This document shows positions 26,027 through 34,118 of a stretch of 64,000 bases of DNA, piece after piece. Under the pieces are notes generated by a model. It was not told where the DNA came from. It ran no database searches and saw nothing but the letters and a program-made list of their open reading frames with translations. Positions within the stretch are counted from its first letter, which is position 1. Every line of letters begins with the position of its first letter. The translations under genes were made by a program, and so were the position numbers. The DNA is from JANMDU01 sp043777675 (GTDB lineage Bacteria; Pseudomonadota; Gammaproteobacteria; Burkholderiales; Burkholderiaceae_C), in NCBI GenBank assembly GCA_043777675.1, contig JAYWHR010000033.1, positions 67,078-131,077 of the forward strand, read 5' to 3'.

Positions 26027-27688
26027 CTAGGCAAGCGCTTTGTAGCGCACGCGTTTTGGCTTGGCACCTTCTTCGCCCAACCGCTTTTTCTTGTCCGCTT
26101 CATATTCTTGATAATTACCATCGAAGAATACCCATTGCGAGTCACCTTCGCAAGCAAGGATGTGCGTAGCAATGCGGTCTAAGAACCAGCGATCATGGCT
26201 GATGACCATCACAGTGCCTGCAAATTCGAGTAAAGCATCTTCCAAAGCACGCAAGGTCTCGACGTCCAGATCGTTCGATGGCTCATCTAGCATCAGTACA
26301 TTGCCGCCTGCAATCAGTGTCTTGGCCAAGTGCAAGCGCCCGCGCTCACCGCCGGAGAGGTTGCCCACACGCTTTTGCTGATCGCTGCCTGAGAAGTTAA
26401 ATCTGCCGCAATAAGCGCGGCTGGCCACGGTGAATTTGCCGATTTGCAGCATATCCAAGCCACCAGAGATGTCTTCCCACACTGTCTTCTCGTTGGCCAA
26501 GCTGTCACGATTTTGATCCACAAAAGCCATTTGCACCGTGGAGCCAATTTTCACCGTGCCGCTATCAGGCTGCTCTTTGCCCGAGATCATTCGAAAGAGC
26601 GTGGATTTACCCGCGCCGTTAGGCCCGATGATGCCCACAATTGCGCCGGCGGGCACTTTAAAGCTCAGGTTATCAATTAAAAGGCGATCACCAAAGGCTT
26701 TCGATACGCCGGTGAACTCAATCACCTCATTACCCAAGCGCTCGGCCACAGGGATGAAAATTTCCGAGGTTTCGTTACGCTTTTGATATTCTTGACTGGA
26801 GAGCTCTTCAAAGCGCGCAATACGCGCCTTGGATTTAGCTTGACGACCTTTCGGATTCTGACGCACCCAATCGAGCTCTTTCTTCAAAGCTTTGGTGCGC
26901 GCTTCTTCGCCTTTCGCCTCTTTGGCTAAGCGATCGGTTTTCTGCTCCAGCCAAGTGGAATAGTTGCCCTTCCACGGAATGCCTGAGCCGCGATCCAACT
27001 CCAAAATCCATTCGGCGGCATTGTCAAGGAAGTAACGATCGTGCGTGATGGCCACGACAGTGCCTGAAAAACGAGCCAAGTATTGCTCCAGCCAATCTAC
27101 GGATTCAGCATCCAAGTGGTTGGTTGGCTCATCGAGTAGCAGCATGTCGGGTTTGGAAAGCAGAAGTTGACACAGCGCCACGCGACGCTTCTCACCACCG
27201 GAGAGCTTACCAATGATGGCATCCCACTCAGGCAGGCGCAGCGCATCAGCTGCAATTTCCAGCGCATGGCCCGTATCGTCGCCCGCTGCAGCAATGATGG
27301 CCTCGAGCTCTGCTTGTTCAGCAGCGAGCTTGTCAAAATCAGCGTCTTCAGCACCGTAATCTACGTATACCTGCTCCAGCCGCGCCTTGGCTGCGAGCAC
27401 CGCGCCCATTGCGCTCTCTACCGCTTCGCGCACCGTGTGCTCGGCATTGAGCTGTGGCTCTTGTGGCAAGTAGCCCACTTTGATGCCCGGCATGGCAATC
27501 GCCTCCCCTTCGATCTCTTTATCGACTCCGGCCATGATTTTGAGCAGCGTAGATTTACCTGAGCCATTGAGGCCAAGCACACCGATCTTGGCGCCTGGGA
27601 AAAACGAGAGCGAGATATCCTTCAAGATATGGCGCTTGGGTGGCACAATTTTGCCGACCCGATTCATGGTGTAAACGTATTGAGACAT
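26027..27688 (-). CDS. ettA: Energy-dependent translational throttle protein EttA
   Basis: A 553-residue ABC-F ATPase. Two ABC domains carry GLNGSGKSTLL and GPNGAGKSTLF Walker A loops and LSGGE signatures. Both Walker B regions end in DEPTNHLD or DEPSNDLD. The linker arm region (residues about 240-310) and the start MSQYVYTMNRVGKIVPPKR are typical of EttA. It binds the ribosomal E site and gates entry into elongation according to ATP/ADP levels. The terminator at 27814-27842 lies upstream of the gene. Confidence 0.95.
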   Translation of the reverse strand: MSQYVYTMNRVGKIVPPKRHILKDISLSFFPGAKIGVLGLNGSGKSTLLKIMAGVDKEIEGEAIAMPGIKVGYLPQEPQLNAEHTVREAVESAMGAVLAAKARLEQVYVDYGAEDADFDKLAAEQAELEAIIAAAGDDTGHALEIAADALRLPEWDAIIGKLSGGEKRRVALCQLLLSKPDMLLLDEPTNHLDAESVDWLEQYLARFSGTVVAITHDRYFLDNAAEWILELDRGSGIPWKGNYSTWLEQKTDRLAKEAKGEEARTKALKKELDWVRQNPKGRQAKSKARIARFEELSSQEYQKRNETSEIFIPVAERLGNEVIEFTGVSKAFGDRLLIDNLSFKVPAGAIVGIIGPNGAGKSTLFRMISGKEQPDSGTVKIGSTVQMAFVDQNRDSLANEKTVWEDISGGLDMLQIGKFTVASRAYCGRFNFSGSDQQKRVGNLSGGERGRLHLAKTLIAGGNVLMLDEPSNDLDVETLRALEDALLEFAGTVMVISHDRWFLDRIATHILACEGDSQWVFFDGNYQEYEADKKKRLGEEGAKPKRVRYKALA

Positions 27689-27813
27689 GGGGATTTAGCC
27701 TGTACAGCAAGCTGCACGCGGTCAGTTATTCTGGTGAAAGATGCATTGTATGCAATGCACACCAAGAATGCGCTTGAAAAGCGGAGTTTTGCGTCAGCGC
27801 TAAAAATACCCAT

Positions 27814-27842
27814 AAAAAAACCCGCTTGTGGCGGGTTTTTTT
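27814..27842. terminator. Bidirectional rho-independent terminator
   Basis: CCCGC-TTGTG-GCGGG stem flanked by A7 and a T-run on both strands. It lies just after the small basic-peptide gene (27860-27925) and would end that transcript. Confidence 0.85.
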
Positions 27843-27859
27843 ATTAGAAAAGCAACCAA

Positions 27860-27925
27860 TTACTTGGCCGGAGCCTTCTTAGCAGGCTTTTTGGTTTTCT
27901 TTGGCTTGGAAGTAGCGTTGTTCAT
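27860..27925 (-). CDS. Very small lysine/alanine-rich basic peptide
   Basis: A 21-codon frame starting MNNATSKPKKTKK and continuing PAKKAPAK to TAA at 27860-27862. It is preceded by a well-spaced GGAGA ribosome binding site and followed by a strong terminator, which makes expression likely. The composition (eight lysines, with proline and alanine) resembles the tails of histone-H1-like bacterial nucleoid proteins. It could bind DNA, RNA or the ribosome. The ABC protein gene starts divergently 184 bp away. Confidence 0.6.
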   Translation of the reverse strand: MNNATSKPKKTKKPAKKAPAK

Positions 27926-28109
27926 ATCAATTCTCCAAATATAAGGATTTATGTGATGCTAAGCCGGATGGCTTCGCCCCAATGACCTGATTCCTTTGCG
28001 GCATGCCGTTTTAAGTTTCAAGCTTTTTTCATAACGCCGCATCACCAGAACGGTTGACACGCCATATACGAATTGGTGATTATAGTCAGCGATAATTACC
28101 AGAAAACAC

Positions 28110-29561
28110 ATGCCAGCAATCCATAGCCCCCCCGTGACCAGCTTTAGACGCCGAGAATTTTTACGGCTGCTCATGGTTTCGCCTTTCTATTGCATGATGG
28201 CTTTGCTTATCGTTGAGGCAGGCTTGGCAGCAGCAACCACAGCTTTAATCATTCAGGCCAGCTACGATGTTGCTCAGCAAGACTTCTTAATTTCTGATTT
28301 TGCTTGGATTGTGGCAGCGCAATCAGCCTCCTACATTGTGGGAGCTAGCAGCTGGATCTTCGCCGAGCGCGCAGGCTTTGGCGCATACGGCCGTTATATG
28401 CTGCGCTTTGCCAAAGACAATCGTGCTCAGACCGCCTTATTGGCTGACCGCGAGCAGCGAGAGCAAGTTGAGCCCTTTCTCACCAATGAGACATTTCACA
28501 CTTTGTTTGAATTGATCTACGAGCTGGAAGCAGATTTCAAGCTGTTTTTTAGCCTCGTTTTCAATAGCATCGTGTTGGGTTATGCCATTGATGCTGGGTT
28601 GCCTGTCGTCTACGCCTTTGTTTTTGTTTCATTGCTCATCTTGCAATGGTTTGTGCGTAAACCGGTGGCTGCTGCCTATCTCTCTCAGCAGCGCGAGACC
28701 AATCGCATGACGGCACATACCTACACCGCTTGGGACAACATCACCAGTGGCAACCGCTACAACTTTCGCCTTTGGCACGCTGGCTTCAAAGAACGCTTAC
28801 GATGCGCACTCAAGGCGCAAATACGAGCCATCATGGCGCGCGAAATCATTGCCACAGTGAGCGGCATTTTTGCTTTGATCGTTGTGTTTTCGTACTTAGC
28901 TTGGGTGGCTGGGCACAACGTGGGTGACAGTGCATTACTGATTGCGCTGGCCGCAACCCTACCTAGGCAAATCGATTTGTCTTACAACGTCCACGGCTTG
29001 GCCTCTGGATGGAACGATCTGCTGGCAGTGTGGACGCGCATTGGCGGCGTGTGCGCTGCGATGAATCCTGCGCCTGATGCTGATTTCAATCAACGCATTC
29101 GTTTTGACGGCGTGAGCTTGGCACGCGGCTCGCAAGTTTTGCCCTGCTCAAATGTAGATATTGCTGCGCATCAAGTGCTCTCTGAGCCCACAGGGCGGAT
29201 TTTGGTGCGCGGGGGCAATGGCATGGGCAAATCGAGTTTGCTGGTGGCTTTGAAGGTGCGCTTTGGATCCGATGCTTTTTATTGGCCGACCAGCGATAAA
29301 TTGTCTTTCGCGTTTTTGAAAGGCCAAGAAGAGCAGGAAGATGATAGCGAGCCAGCGAGTGGCTCGGGGGGCTTTTCCTCGGGCGAGAAGCAAATGCGTA
29401 GCTTGCATGAAATTAGCTTGAAGACGCAAGCCAAGGTGTATTTGCTGGATGAATGGGATGCGAATTTAGACAGTAAAAACCGCGCCTTGGCGGAGCAACT
29501 CGTGGCTGGCTTAGCAGCTCGGGCCGTGGTGGTGGAAATCTCTCACCGAGATCGAGTTTGA
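28110..29561 (+). CDS. Unusual ABC protein with fused membrane and ATPase domains
   Basis: A 483-residue half-transporter. The N-terminal membrane domain (residues 1-300, about 5-6 segments including MALLIVEAGLAAATTALIIQ and SLVFNSIVLGYAI) resembles SbmA/BacA-type or ABCD-type permeases and not standard exporters. The C-terminal ATPase has Walker A GGNGMGKSSL near residue 371, the abbreviated signature FSSGEKQ near 430 and Walker B VYLLDEWDANLD near 446. The ATPase is short, with a reduced helical subdomain. Substrate and direction are unknown. Its ATPase end overlaps the convergent MobA-like gene. Confidence 0.75.
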   Translation: MPAIHSPPVTSFRRREFLRLLMVSPFYCMMALLIVEAGLAAATTALIIQASYDVAQQDFLISDFAWIVAAQSASYIVGASSWIFAERAGFGAYGRYMLRFAKDNRAQTALLADREQREQVEPFLTNETFHTLFELIYELEADFKLFFSLVFNSIVLGYAIDAGLPVVYAFVFVSLLILQWFVRKPVAAAYLSQQRETNRMTAHTYTAWDNITSGNRYNFRLWHAGFKERLRCALKAQIRAIMAREIIATVSGIFALIVVFSYLAWVAGHNVGDSALLIALAATLPRQIDLSYNVHGLASGWNDLLAVWTRIGGVCAAMNPAPDADFNQRIRFDGVSLARGSQVLPCSNVDIAAHQVLSEPTGRILVRGGNGMGKSSLLVALKVRFGSDAFYWPTSDKLSFAFLKGQEEQEDDSEPASGSGGFSSGEKQMRSLHEISLKTQAKVYLLDEWDANLDSKNRALAEQLVAGLAARAVVVEISHRDRV

Positions 29562-30085
29562 ACCCACTCTTGCACGGCTTGAAGCTGCGCGAGGGTATCG
29601 ATGTCGGTGACGCAGCCCATATCATCCACTATGATTTCTATAGCAATTTGCGCAGATAATATGCCGGCTGCACCTTGATTTCCTTCTAAATTTTGTAGTT
29701 TGAGGCCGCTTGAAGCTGCAAAACCAACCGGATGGCCGCGTTGCCAGCCCTGCACGGGGTAAGCGGCCAGAGCCCCATGCAGTAGAGCATCCGCCACTGC
29801 CAAGATCGTGTGCGGCGAGATCATTGGTAAATCCGCCGGCAAGATAAGCCAGCCATTGGATTGAGGATTCGCACGCACAGCCGCCGCAATGCTGTCGCCC
29901 ATGCCCGGATGCCCAGCGTCTTCCAGATGCCAAGGCAGGCCCGTGGCCTTCACAGCATCAAGCGTCCATTGCAAAACCGTTTTACCGCTAATCAGAGCAG
30001 AGAGCTTGCTGCCCTGCCCGCCGGAGACTGCAAAGCGCTCACCGCGCCCACTGGCTAAGATGATGACGGTGGGCTGAGCCGCCAT
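29543..30085 (-). CDS. MobA/MocA-like nucleotidyltransferase
   Basis: About 180 residues starting MAAQPTVIILASGRGERF, with the glycine-rich nucleotide loop and KLSALISGKTVLQWTLDA. This is the core of molybdenum-cofactor nucleotidyltransferases (MobA/MocA). MGDSIAAAVRANP and LILPADLPMISP are the following family motifs. It could attach CMP or GMP to the pterin, which would fit the formate dehydrogenase later in the window, but the substrate cannot be told. Residues about 139-153 are encoded by a dispersed-repeat copy (AAGILSAQIAIEIIV). It follows the threonine dehydratase gene directly. Confidence 0.8.
   Translation of the reverse strand: MAAQPTVIILASGRGERFAVSGGQGSKLSALISGKTVLQWTLDAVKATGLPWHLEDAGHPGMGDSIAAAVRANPQSNGWLILPADLPMISPHTILAVADALLHGALAAYPVQGWQRGHPVGFAASSGLKLQNLEGNQGAAGILSAQIAIEIIVDDMGCVTDIDTLAQLQAVQEWVQTRSR
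29627..29670 (-). repeat. Dispersed palindromic repeat, copy 9 (inside MobA-like gene)
   Basis: Read on the minus strand: GCCGGCATATTATCTGCGCA followed by GCTATAGAAATCATAG. Same gene-relative orientation and frame as copies 3, 7, 14 and 16. Confidence 0.75.
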
Positions 30086-30086
30086 T

Positions 30087-31046
30087 TCAGGCCAAATACT
30101 TCGCCAATTGCGCAACATCCACGTTACCGCCTGAGATGATGACGCCAACTCTCAGGCCTTTCACCTCCACCACACGTTGCATCGCCGCCGCCATCGCCAA
30201 CCCACCCGTGGGCTCAATCACCATCTTCATGCGGCTCGCCGCAAAACGCATGGCTTCGATCAACTGCGCATCGCTCACCGTCACGATATCGTCCACCAAC
30301 TCCTGAATCACCGGGAAAGTCAGGTTTCCCACAAACTGCGTCTGCGCGCCATCGGCAATCGTTTTCGGCGTGTCAATCTTGATGATCTTGCCTGCGCGCT
30401 TGCTCTGCTGCGCATCGTTGCCCGCCTCCGGCTCCACACCAATCACACGTATCTTTGGATTCAAATGCTTGGCCGCCACCGCGCAGCCAGAGATCAATCC
30501 GCCTCCGCCTAAGCACACCAGCAGCATGTCGAGCTGCCCCACTTCTTGCAGCAACTCAAGCGCTGCCGTACCCTGTCCGGCCATCACATGCGCGTGGTCA
30601 TACGGCGGAATCAGCGTCATGCCGCGTTCTTGCGACAGCTTTTTACCAATCGCCTCGCGATCTTCCTTGTAGCGGTCATAGGTGATCACCTCTGCCCCAT
30701 ACCCACGCGTCGCCGCCATCTTCACCGCAGGAGAATCGAGCGGCATCACAATCGTTGCCGGTATACCCAGCAGTTGAGCTGAGAGCGCAATCCCTTGCGC
30801 ATGGTTGCCCGAACTAAACGCACAGACGCCGAGCTTTTTTTGGCTTTCTGAGAATTGCGCCAGCGCGTTGTAAGCACCACGAAACTTGAATGCACCCATG
30901 CGCTGGAAATTTTCGCATTTAAAGAAAAGCTCCGCGCTAGCCATCTCATTGGCCGTACGAGAAGTCAATACAGGTGTGCGATGAGCCACGCCTTGTAGGC
31001 GAGCAGCAGCTTGGGCAATGTCGTCGAAATTAATGGCTAAGTTCAT
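30087..31046 (-). CDS. Threonine/serine dehydratase
   Basis: A 319-residue PLP-dependent dehydratase of the short type (TdcB-like, no ACT regulatory domain). The PLP lysine lies in FKFRGAYNAL near residue 53, the substrate loop SSGNHAQG near 79, and the phosphate-binding loop LGGGGLISG near 180. It deaminates threonine or serine to 2-oxo acid and ammonia; the 3-hydroxyaspartate dehydratase subgroup is also possible. The IS1-type transposon ends 18 bp before its ATG, so the native promoter has been displaced. Confidence 0.9.
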   Translation of the reverse strand: MNLAINFDDIAQAAARLQGVAHRTPVLTSRTANEMASAELFFKCENFQRMGAFKFRGAYNALAQFSESQKKLGVCAFSSGNHAQGIALSAQLLGIPATIVMPLDSPAVKMAATRGYGAEVITYDRYKEDREAIGKKLSQERGMTLIPPYDHAHVMAGQGTAALELLQEVGQLDMLLVCLGGGGLISGCAVAAKHLNPKIRVIGVEPEAGNDAQQSKRAGKIIKIDTPKTIADGAQTQFVGNLTFPVIQELVDDIVTVSDAQLIEAMRFAASRMKMVIEPTGGLAMAAAMQRVVEVKGLRVGVIISGGNVDVAQLAKYLA

Positions 31047-31056
31047 GTCTGTGGTA

Positions 31057-31064
31057 TCAATTTA
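31057..31064. repeat. 8-bp target-site duplication, left copy
   Basis: TCAATTTA directly before the transposon, repeated exactly at 33927-33934. Confidence 0.9.
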
Positions 31065-31073
31065 GGTGGTGTC

Positions 31074-31946
31074 TCAGTTTGAAATAGCGCGAGGCTTGTA
31101 GTTGCCGCGCTTCTTTGCTACTGGTTCAGGTATCAGTTTAGCCAAGTCTTCAACACTCCAAACCTTGCTTTCAATTCCAGCTTCCATCGCTGGTGTTACG
31201 CGGAGTGTTTTGTGAATCTTGCAGAAGTTGTAGTACATGAAGTGTAGAGCTACAGCGTGTAGGTTATTCTCAACCTTTTTGCTAAAGCCGTTGGTCAAGC
31301 GCGTGAACCTGCGCATGTGCATACGCATGGTTAGATTTTGGCGCTCTACATACGACGTAGAGATGTGATCACGGTCAGGCGAACCCGATACCACTTGTTT
31401 ACGAGAGCCAGTGCATACGGGTGGGCTGTAGCGACCATTGCGCTGCACGTCAGGCCCGTAGTGCTTCACGATCATTGCGTAGTCAACTTCATCGAACGCT
31501 TGCTCTACAGCTTGCATGTATGGCTTGTGACCGTCAGTGCTCAATTGCACATGGTTGCTCAGGCGACTTTTCACATCAAGCATGAACTCTTTGGCGTACT
31601 CGGTATCGCGGCCACCCACAAGGTACGAGACGATCAGTTTTGAGTCTGCATCAATCGCAGTCCACGTCCACACATCGCCCGCACCTTCAGGGGCGGCTAG
31701 AGCGGTTTCTACATTCTTGTTTTTTGCGTAGCAGAAAGCCCAAATTTCATCACACTGGATGCGCTTAGTTGTGAGGCCGCGCACGTTGGCATCGTGGTAC
31801 GCAGCGCAAGCAGCGCCCGCATCTTCCAAGAGCTTGGTAACCGTATTGATTGAACAGCCCACGATGCGCTCTATTGAACGCATGGAATTGCCCTCTACCA
31901 GCAGTTGCAGGATTTGCGTTTTCTTTTGCAGTGGCATGGTGTTCAT
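31074..31946 (-). CDS. IS1-family-like DDE transposase
   Basis: About 290 residues from MNTMPLQKKTQ (31946). A TTG at 31967 is also in frame but lies inside the operator-like repeat. The N-terminal helix-turn-helix (RSIERIVGCSINTVTKLLE) is followed by the catalytic region: CDEIWAFC, TAIDADSKLIVSYLVGG and STSYVERQNLTMRMHMRRF carry candidate D, D and E residues. The stop codon lies inside the left terminal repeat. The intact frame and perfect target duplication suggest recent activity. Confidence 0.85.
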   Translation of the reverse strand: MNTMPLQKKTQILQLLVEGNSMRSIERIVGCSINTVTKLLEDAGAACAAYHDANVRGLTTKRIQCDEIWAFCYAKNKNVETALAAPEGAGDVWTWTAIDADSKLIVSYLVGGRDTEYAKEFMLDVKSRLSNHVQLSTDGHKPYMQAVEQAFDEVDYAMIVKHYGPDVQRNGRYSPPVCTGSRKQVVSGSPDRDHISTSYVERQNLTMRMHMRRFTRLTNGFSKKVENNLHAVALHFMYYNFCKIHKTLRVTPAMEAGIESKVWSVEDLAKLIPEPVAKKRGNYKPRAISN

Positions 31947-31959
31947 AGTCTGTCGCCTT

Positions 31960-31987
31960 AAATTCAAACTGAATTATAATTGAATTT
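31960..31987. promoter_or_regulatory. Palindromic operator-like site between divergent transposon genes
   Basis: AAATTCAA at 31960-31967 is the reverse complement of TTGAATTT at 31980-31987. It lies in the AT-rich divergent promoter region between transposase and the HTH passenger gene, so the HTH protein could control both. Confidence 0.5.
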
Positions 31988-32042
31988 GTTAGCATAAAAT
32001 AGAAAATTGCGAAATTGGTCATTTTTCTTTTACAATACTTCT

Positions 32043-33170
32043 ATGCAGACGATGGAGCACATAAAAACACCCGGACAGCTCATTGAGTTTTTACTCAATG
32101 AGAGGGGTTGGTCGCAAGTGTTGCTAAGCTCAATACTTGGCAAAGATGCGAGCACGGTGAGCAAATTAGTCACCGGAAAACTAGATATATCGCCCGAATT
32201 GGCAGTGCTTTTGGAGGAGGCTTTCTCCCTGCCTGCGGAGAAGTTTCTCGAAGTTCAGCAAAACTTTGATTTAGCAAAAGCTCGCTTTGCAGTTACACCA
32301 GATCCACGGCGAACAAGTAGAGCGAAGTTACTGAGTGATTTGCCAGCCACAGAAATGATTGGCCGATCATGGATCAAAGTAGGCAACACCAAGGATGTTT
32401 TTGAGATTGAAGCAGCACTGGGTAAGTTTTTTGGAGTGGAAGATAATTCAGGCATTGAGTTGATTTCTTATGCGGCAAAAAAAACCAATGCACTTGAAAG
32501 CATCAACCCGCTTCAACTTGCTTGGCTATATCGAGTCATTGCGATTGCAAGGCAAATGATGGTTAAACCTTTTGCAAAATCAAAAATTCCGGATTTAGTG
32601 GCTCACCTAAAGCCACTTTTGATTGCGCCGCAAGAGGCAAGAAAAGTGCCAAAATTGTTTGCAGAATACGGGATTCGGTTGGTTTTTGTTGAGGCGCTGA
32701 AAGGCTCAAAAATTGACGGCGTGTGTACATGGTTGGATGAAAAAAATCCAGTCATTGGGCTGTCATTACGGCATGACCGGCTGGACAATTTTTGGTTTGT
32801 TTTGCGTCATGAGTTAGAGCATGTCATACAAGGGCACGGATTATCAGCGCCGCACTTGGATGTGGAAATGGAAGCCGATGCTAGCAGCGTGATTGATTCA
32901 CAAGAGGCGCAGGCAAATGAAGCGGCGGCTTATTTCTCAATCCCAAAGGGGAAGATTGATAGTTTTATCGCTCGCAAGGCGCCGATATTTCAAGAGCGAG
33001 ATTTTTTGGGGTTTGCGAGTTTGCTAGGTGTCCATCCTAGTATTGCCGCTGGGCAAATTCGACACAAAACTAAGCGTTATGAGTTATTTAATGCACACAA
33101 CGCAAAGATTAGAGACCATGTGCTGCCGACAGCAATTTCTGACGGCTGGGGCACTGTTGCACCGTTTTGA
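32043..33170 (+). CDS. Helix-turn-helix protein with ImmA/IrrE metallopeptidase domain (passenger)
   Basis: A 375-residue protein (MQTMEHIKTPGQL; a second ATG at 32052 is possible). Residues 10-70 form an XRE-like helix-turn-helix (WSQVLLSSILGKDASTVSKLV). The C-terminal half has the zinc-peptidase motif HELEH at about 256-260 within LRHELEHVIQGHG. This layout is shared with HigA-like antitoxins and with ImmA/IrrE anti-repressor proteases of mobile elements. Here it may regulate the transposon or act in element maintenance. No toxin of the HigB type is visible beside it. Confidence 0.85.
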   Translation: MQTMEHIKTPGQLIEFLLNERGWSQVLLSSILGKDASTVSKLVTGKLDISPELAVLLEEAFSLPAEKFLEVQQNFDLAKARFAVTPDPRRTSRAKLLSDLPATEMIGRSWIKVGNTKDVFEIEAALGKFFGVEDNSGIELISYAAKKTNALESINPLQLAWLYRVIAIARQMMVKPFAKSKIPDLVAHLKPLLIAPQEARKVPKLFAEYGIRLVFVEALKGSKIDGVCTWLDEKNPVIGLSLRHDRLDNFWFVLRHELEHVIQGHGLSAPHLDVEMEADASSVIDSQEAQANEAAAYFSIPKGKIDSFIARKAPIFQERDFLGFASLLGVHPSIAAGQIRHKTKRYELFNAHNAKIRDHVLPTAISDGWGTVAPF

Positions 33171-33194
33171 TAACTTGTACAGAAAGGGAACGCC

Positions 33195-33677
33195 ATGACT
33201 AGAAGTGAAGAGTTGCAAAGACTGATACCTTTATACCTGCGTGAAACTGGGAAAACCACATGGGAAAACATTGATGTTGCCATCTGGGCCATCAAGCGCG
33301 GTGTTAAGCCTCCAAAGCCAAAGACCGAGGCAGAATTGCTTGCTGAACAGTTTTCGCAAGCATTAAGGGACGAACATCGCCGCGATCCTGAAACTGGCTT
33401 GGATTACCGCGCTAACCATGCCTTCAAAGAAAAGCATGGGGACAAGCAATTAACATTTTGGGTTCAGTTGGAAAACGCGACGTATCCGCAAATGAGCGCT
33501 TCAGCTACAAATCGCAGAGATGGAATTATTGCTGACTGCGCACAACTGAAAAAAGATTCTATTGTTTGGAACAACAAAAATCCAAATGAAAAACAAATCA
33601 ATATGGTGCTTGATTTTGAAGAGGACGTAAACGAGCGCCTAGCATCAGAAGGATATGCGCAAGTTGAAATGGCCTAG
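33195..33677 (+). CDS. Transposon passenger protein of unknown function
   Basis: A 160-residue hydrophilic protein with a GAAAGGG sequence before the ATG. It has a helical N-terminus (SEELQRLIPLYLRETGK), charged central parts and FWVQLENATYPQMSASATNRRDG in the middle. No family recognised. It lies 25 bp after the HTH/metallopeptidase gene on the same strand, so it is likely in an operon and may be the partner, target or toxin component. Confidence 0.6.
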   Translation: MTRSEELQRLIPLYLRETGKTTWENIDVAIWAIKRGVKPPKPKTEAELLAEQFSQALRDEHRRDPETGLDYRANHAFKEKHGDKQLTFWVQLENATYPQMSASATNRRDGIIADCAQLKKDSIVWNNKNPNEKQINMVLDFEEDVNERLASEGYAQVEMA

Positions 33678-33865
33678 ATTTTCCTTTTCCACCTGGCGGT
33701 GGCAGCAAGTCGCGCTAAATCTATCCTCTCATCTTTAGACTGATTCTTAGCTCTTACCAAGCCACCAGCAGCCCGTTTATCGGTCTTTGCTGGTGGCTTT
33801 CCCGTTTCACCAGTTGCTTGCTGCACAATGGAAAATGCAGTTTGATTAATGTCTTTGCGGCTCAT
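33674..33865 (-). CDS. Small basic transposon-associated protein
   Basis: About 63 residues (MSRKDINQTAFSIVQQATGE...), ending LARLAATARWKRKI. Short proteins with this N-terminal phrase and an ARW-type basic C-terminus occur on mobile elements and are of unknown function. Nucleic-acid binding is plausible from the charge. Its 3' end overlaps that of the passenger gene by 4 bp. An in-frame ATG at 33877 is an alternative start. Confidence 0.55.
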   Translation of the reverse strand: MSRKDINQTAFSIVQQATGETGKPPAKTDKRAAGGLVRAKNQSKDERIDLARLAATARWKRKI

Positions 33866-33926
33866 ACCCTCAAGCATAGCAAAAACAGGCTTCGATTACA
33901 GGCTAATTTCAAACTGAGACACTACC

Positions 33927-33970
33927 TCAATTTAATAGCAATCTGAGCACTATCCATGCCGACTTTTTAG
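33927..33970 (-). repeat. Dispersed palindromic repeat, copy 10 (split by the transposon)
   Basis: Reverse-oriented copy: AATTTAATAGCAATCTGAGC and then CATGCCGACTTTTTAG. The remaining left part is at 31045-31064 before the transposon. Joining both at the duplicated TCAATTTA restores the repeat. Confidence 0.7.
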
Positions 33971-34118
33971 TATGCCAGCATGCGTCAGCAAATGGCGCTC
34001 CTCGAAAAATTTCGGCGTTGAAATTTTAGTTTTTTACAGGCCTTCGTGCTTTGGCGCACAGACTACCGCTGCTGGAGCGGGAATACTGACTGTTTTACCT
34101 CAACCCATGGAGCTTTTC

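Larger units (their letters stand above)
31065..33926. mobile_element. IS1-type transposon with three passenger genes
   Basis: A complete element of 2862 bp. The left end GGTGGTGTCTCAGTTTGAAA and the reversed right end GGTAGTGTCTCAGTTTGAAA differ at one position. Both flanks carry the direct repeat TCAATTTA. It encodes a DDE transposase, a helix-turn-helix/ImmA-IrrE metalloprotease protein, an unknown 160-residue protein and a small basic protein. Classical IS1 elements are about 0.8 kb, so this one carries about 2 kb of cargo. The insertion split a copy of the dispersed palindromic repeat. Confidence 0.9.
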
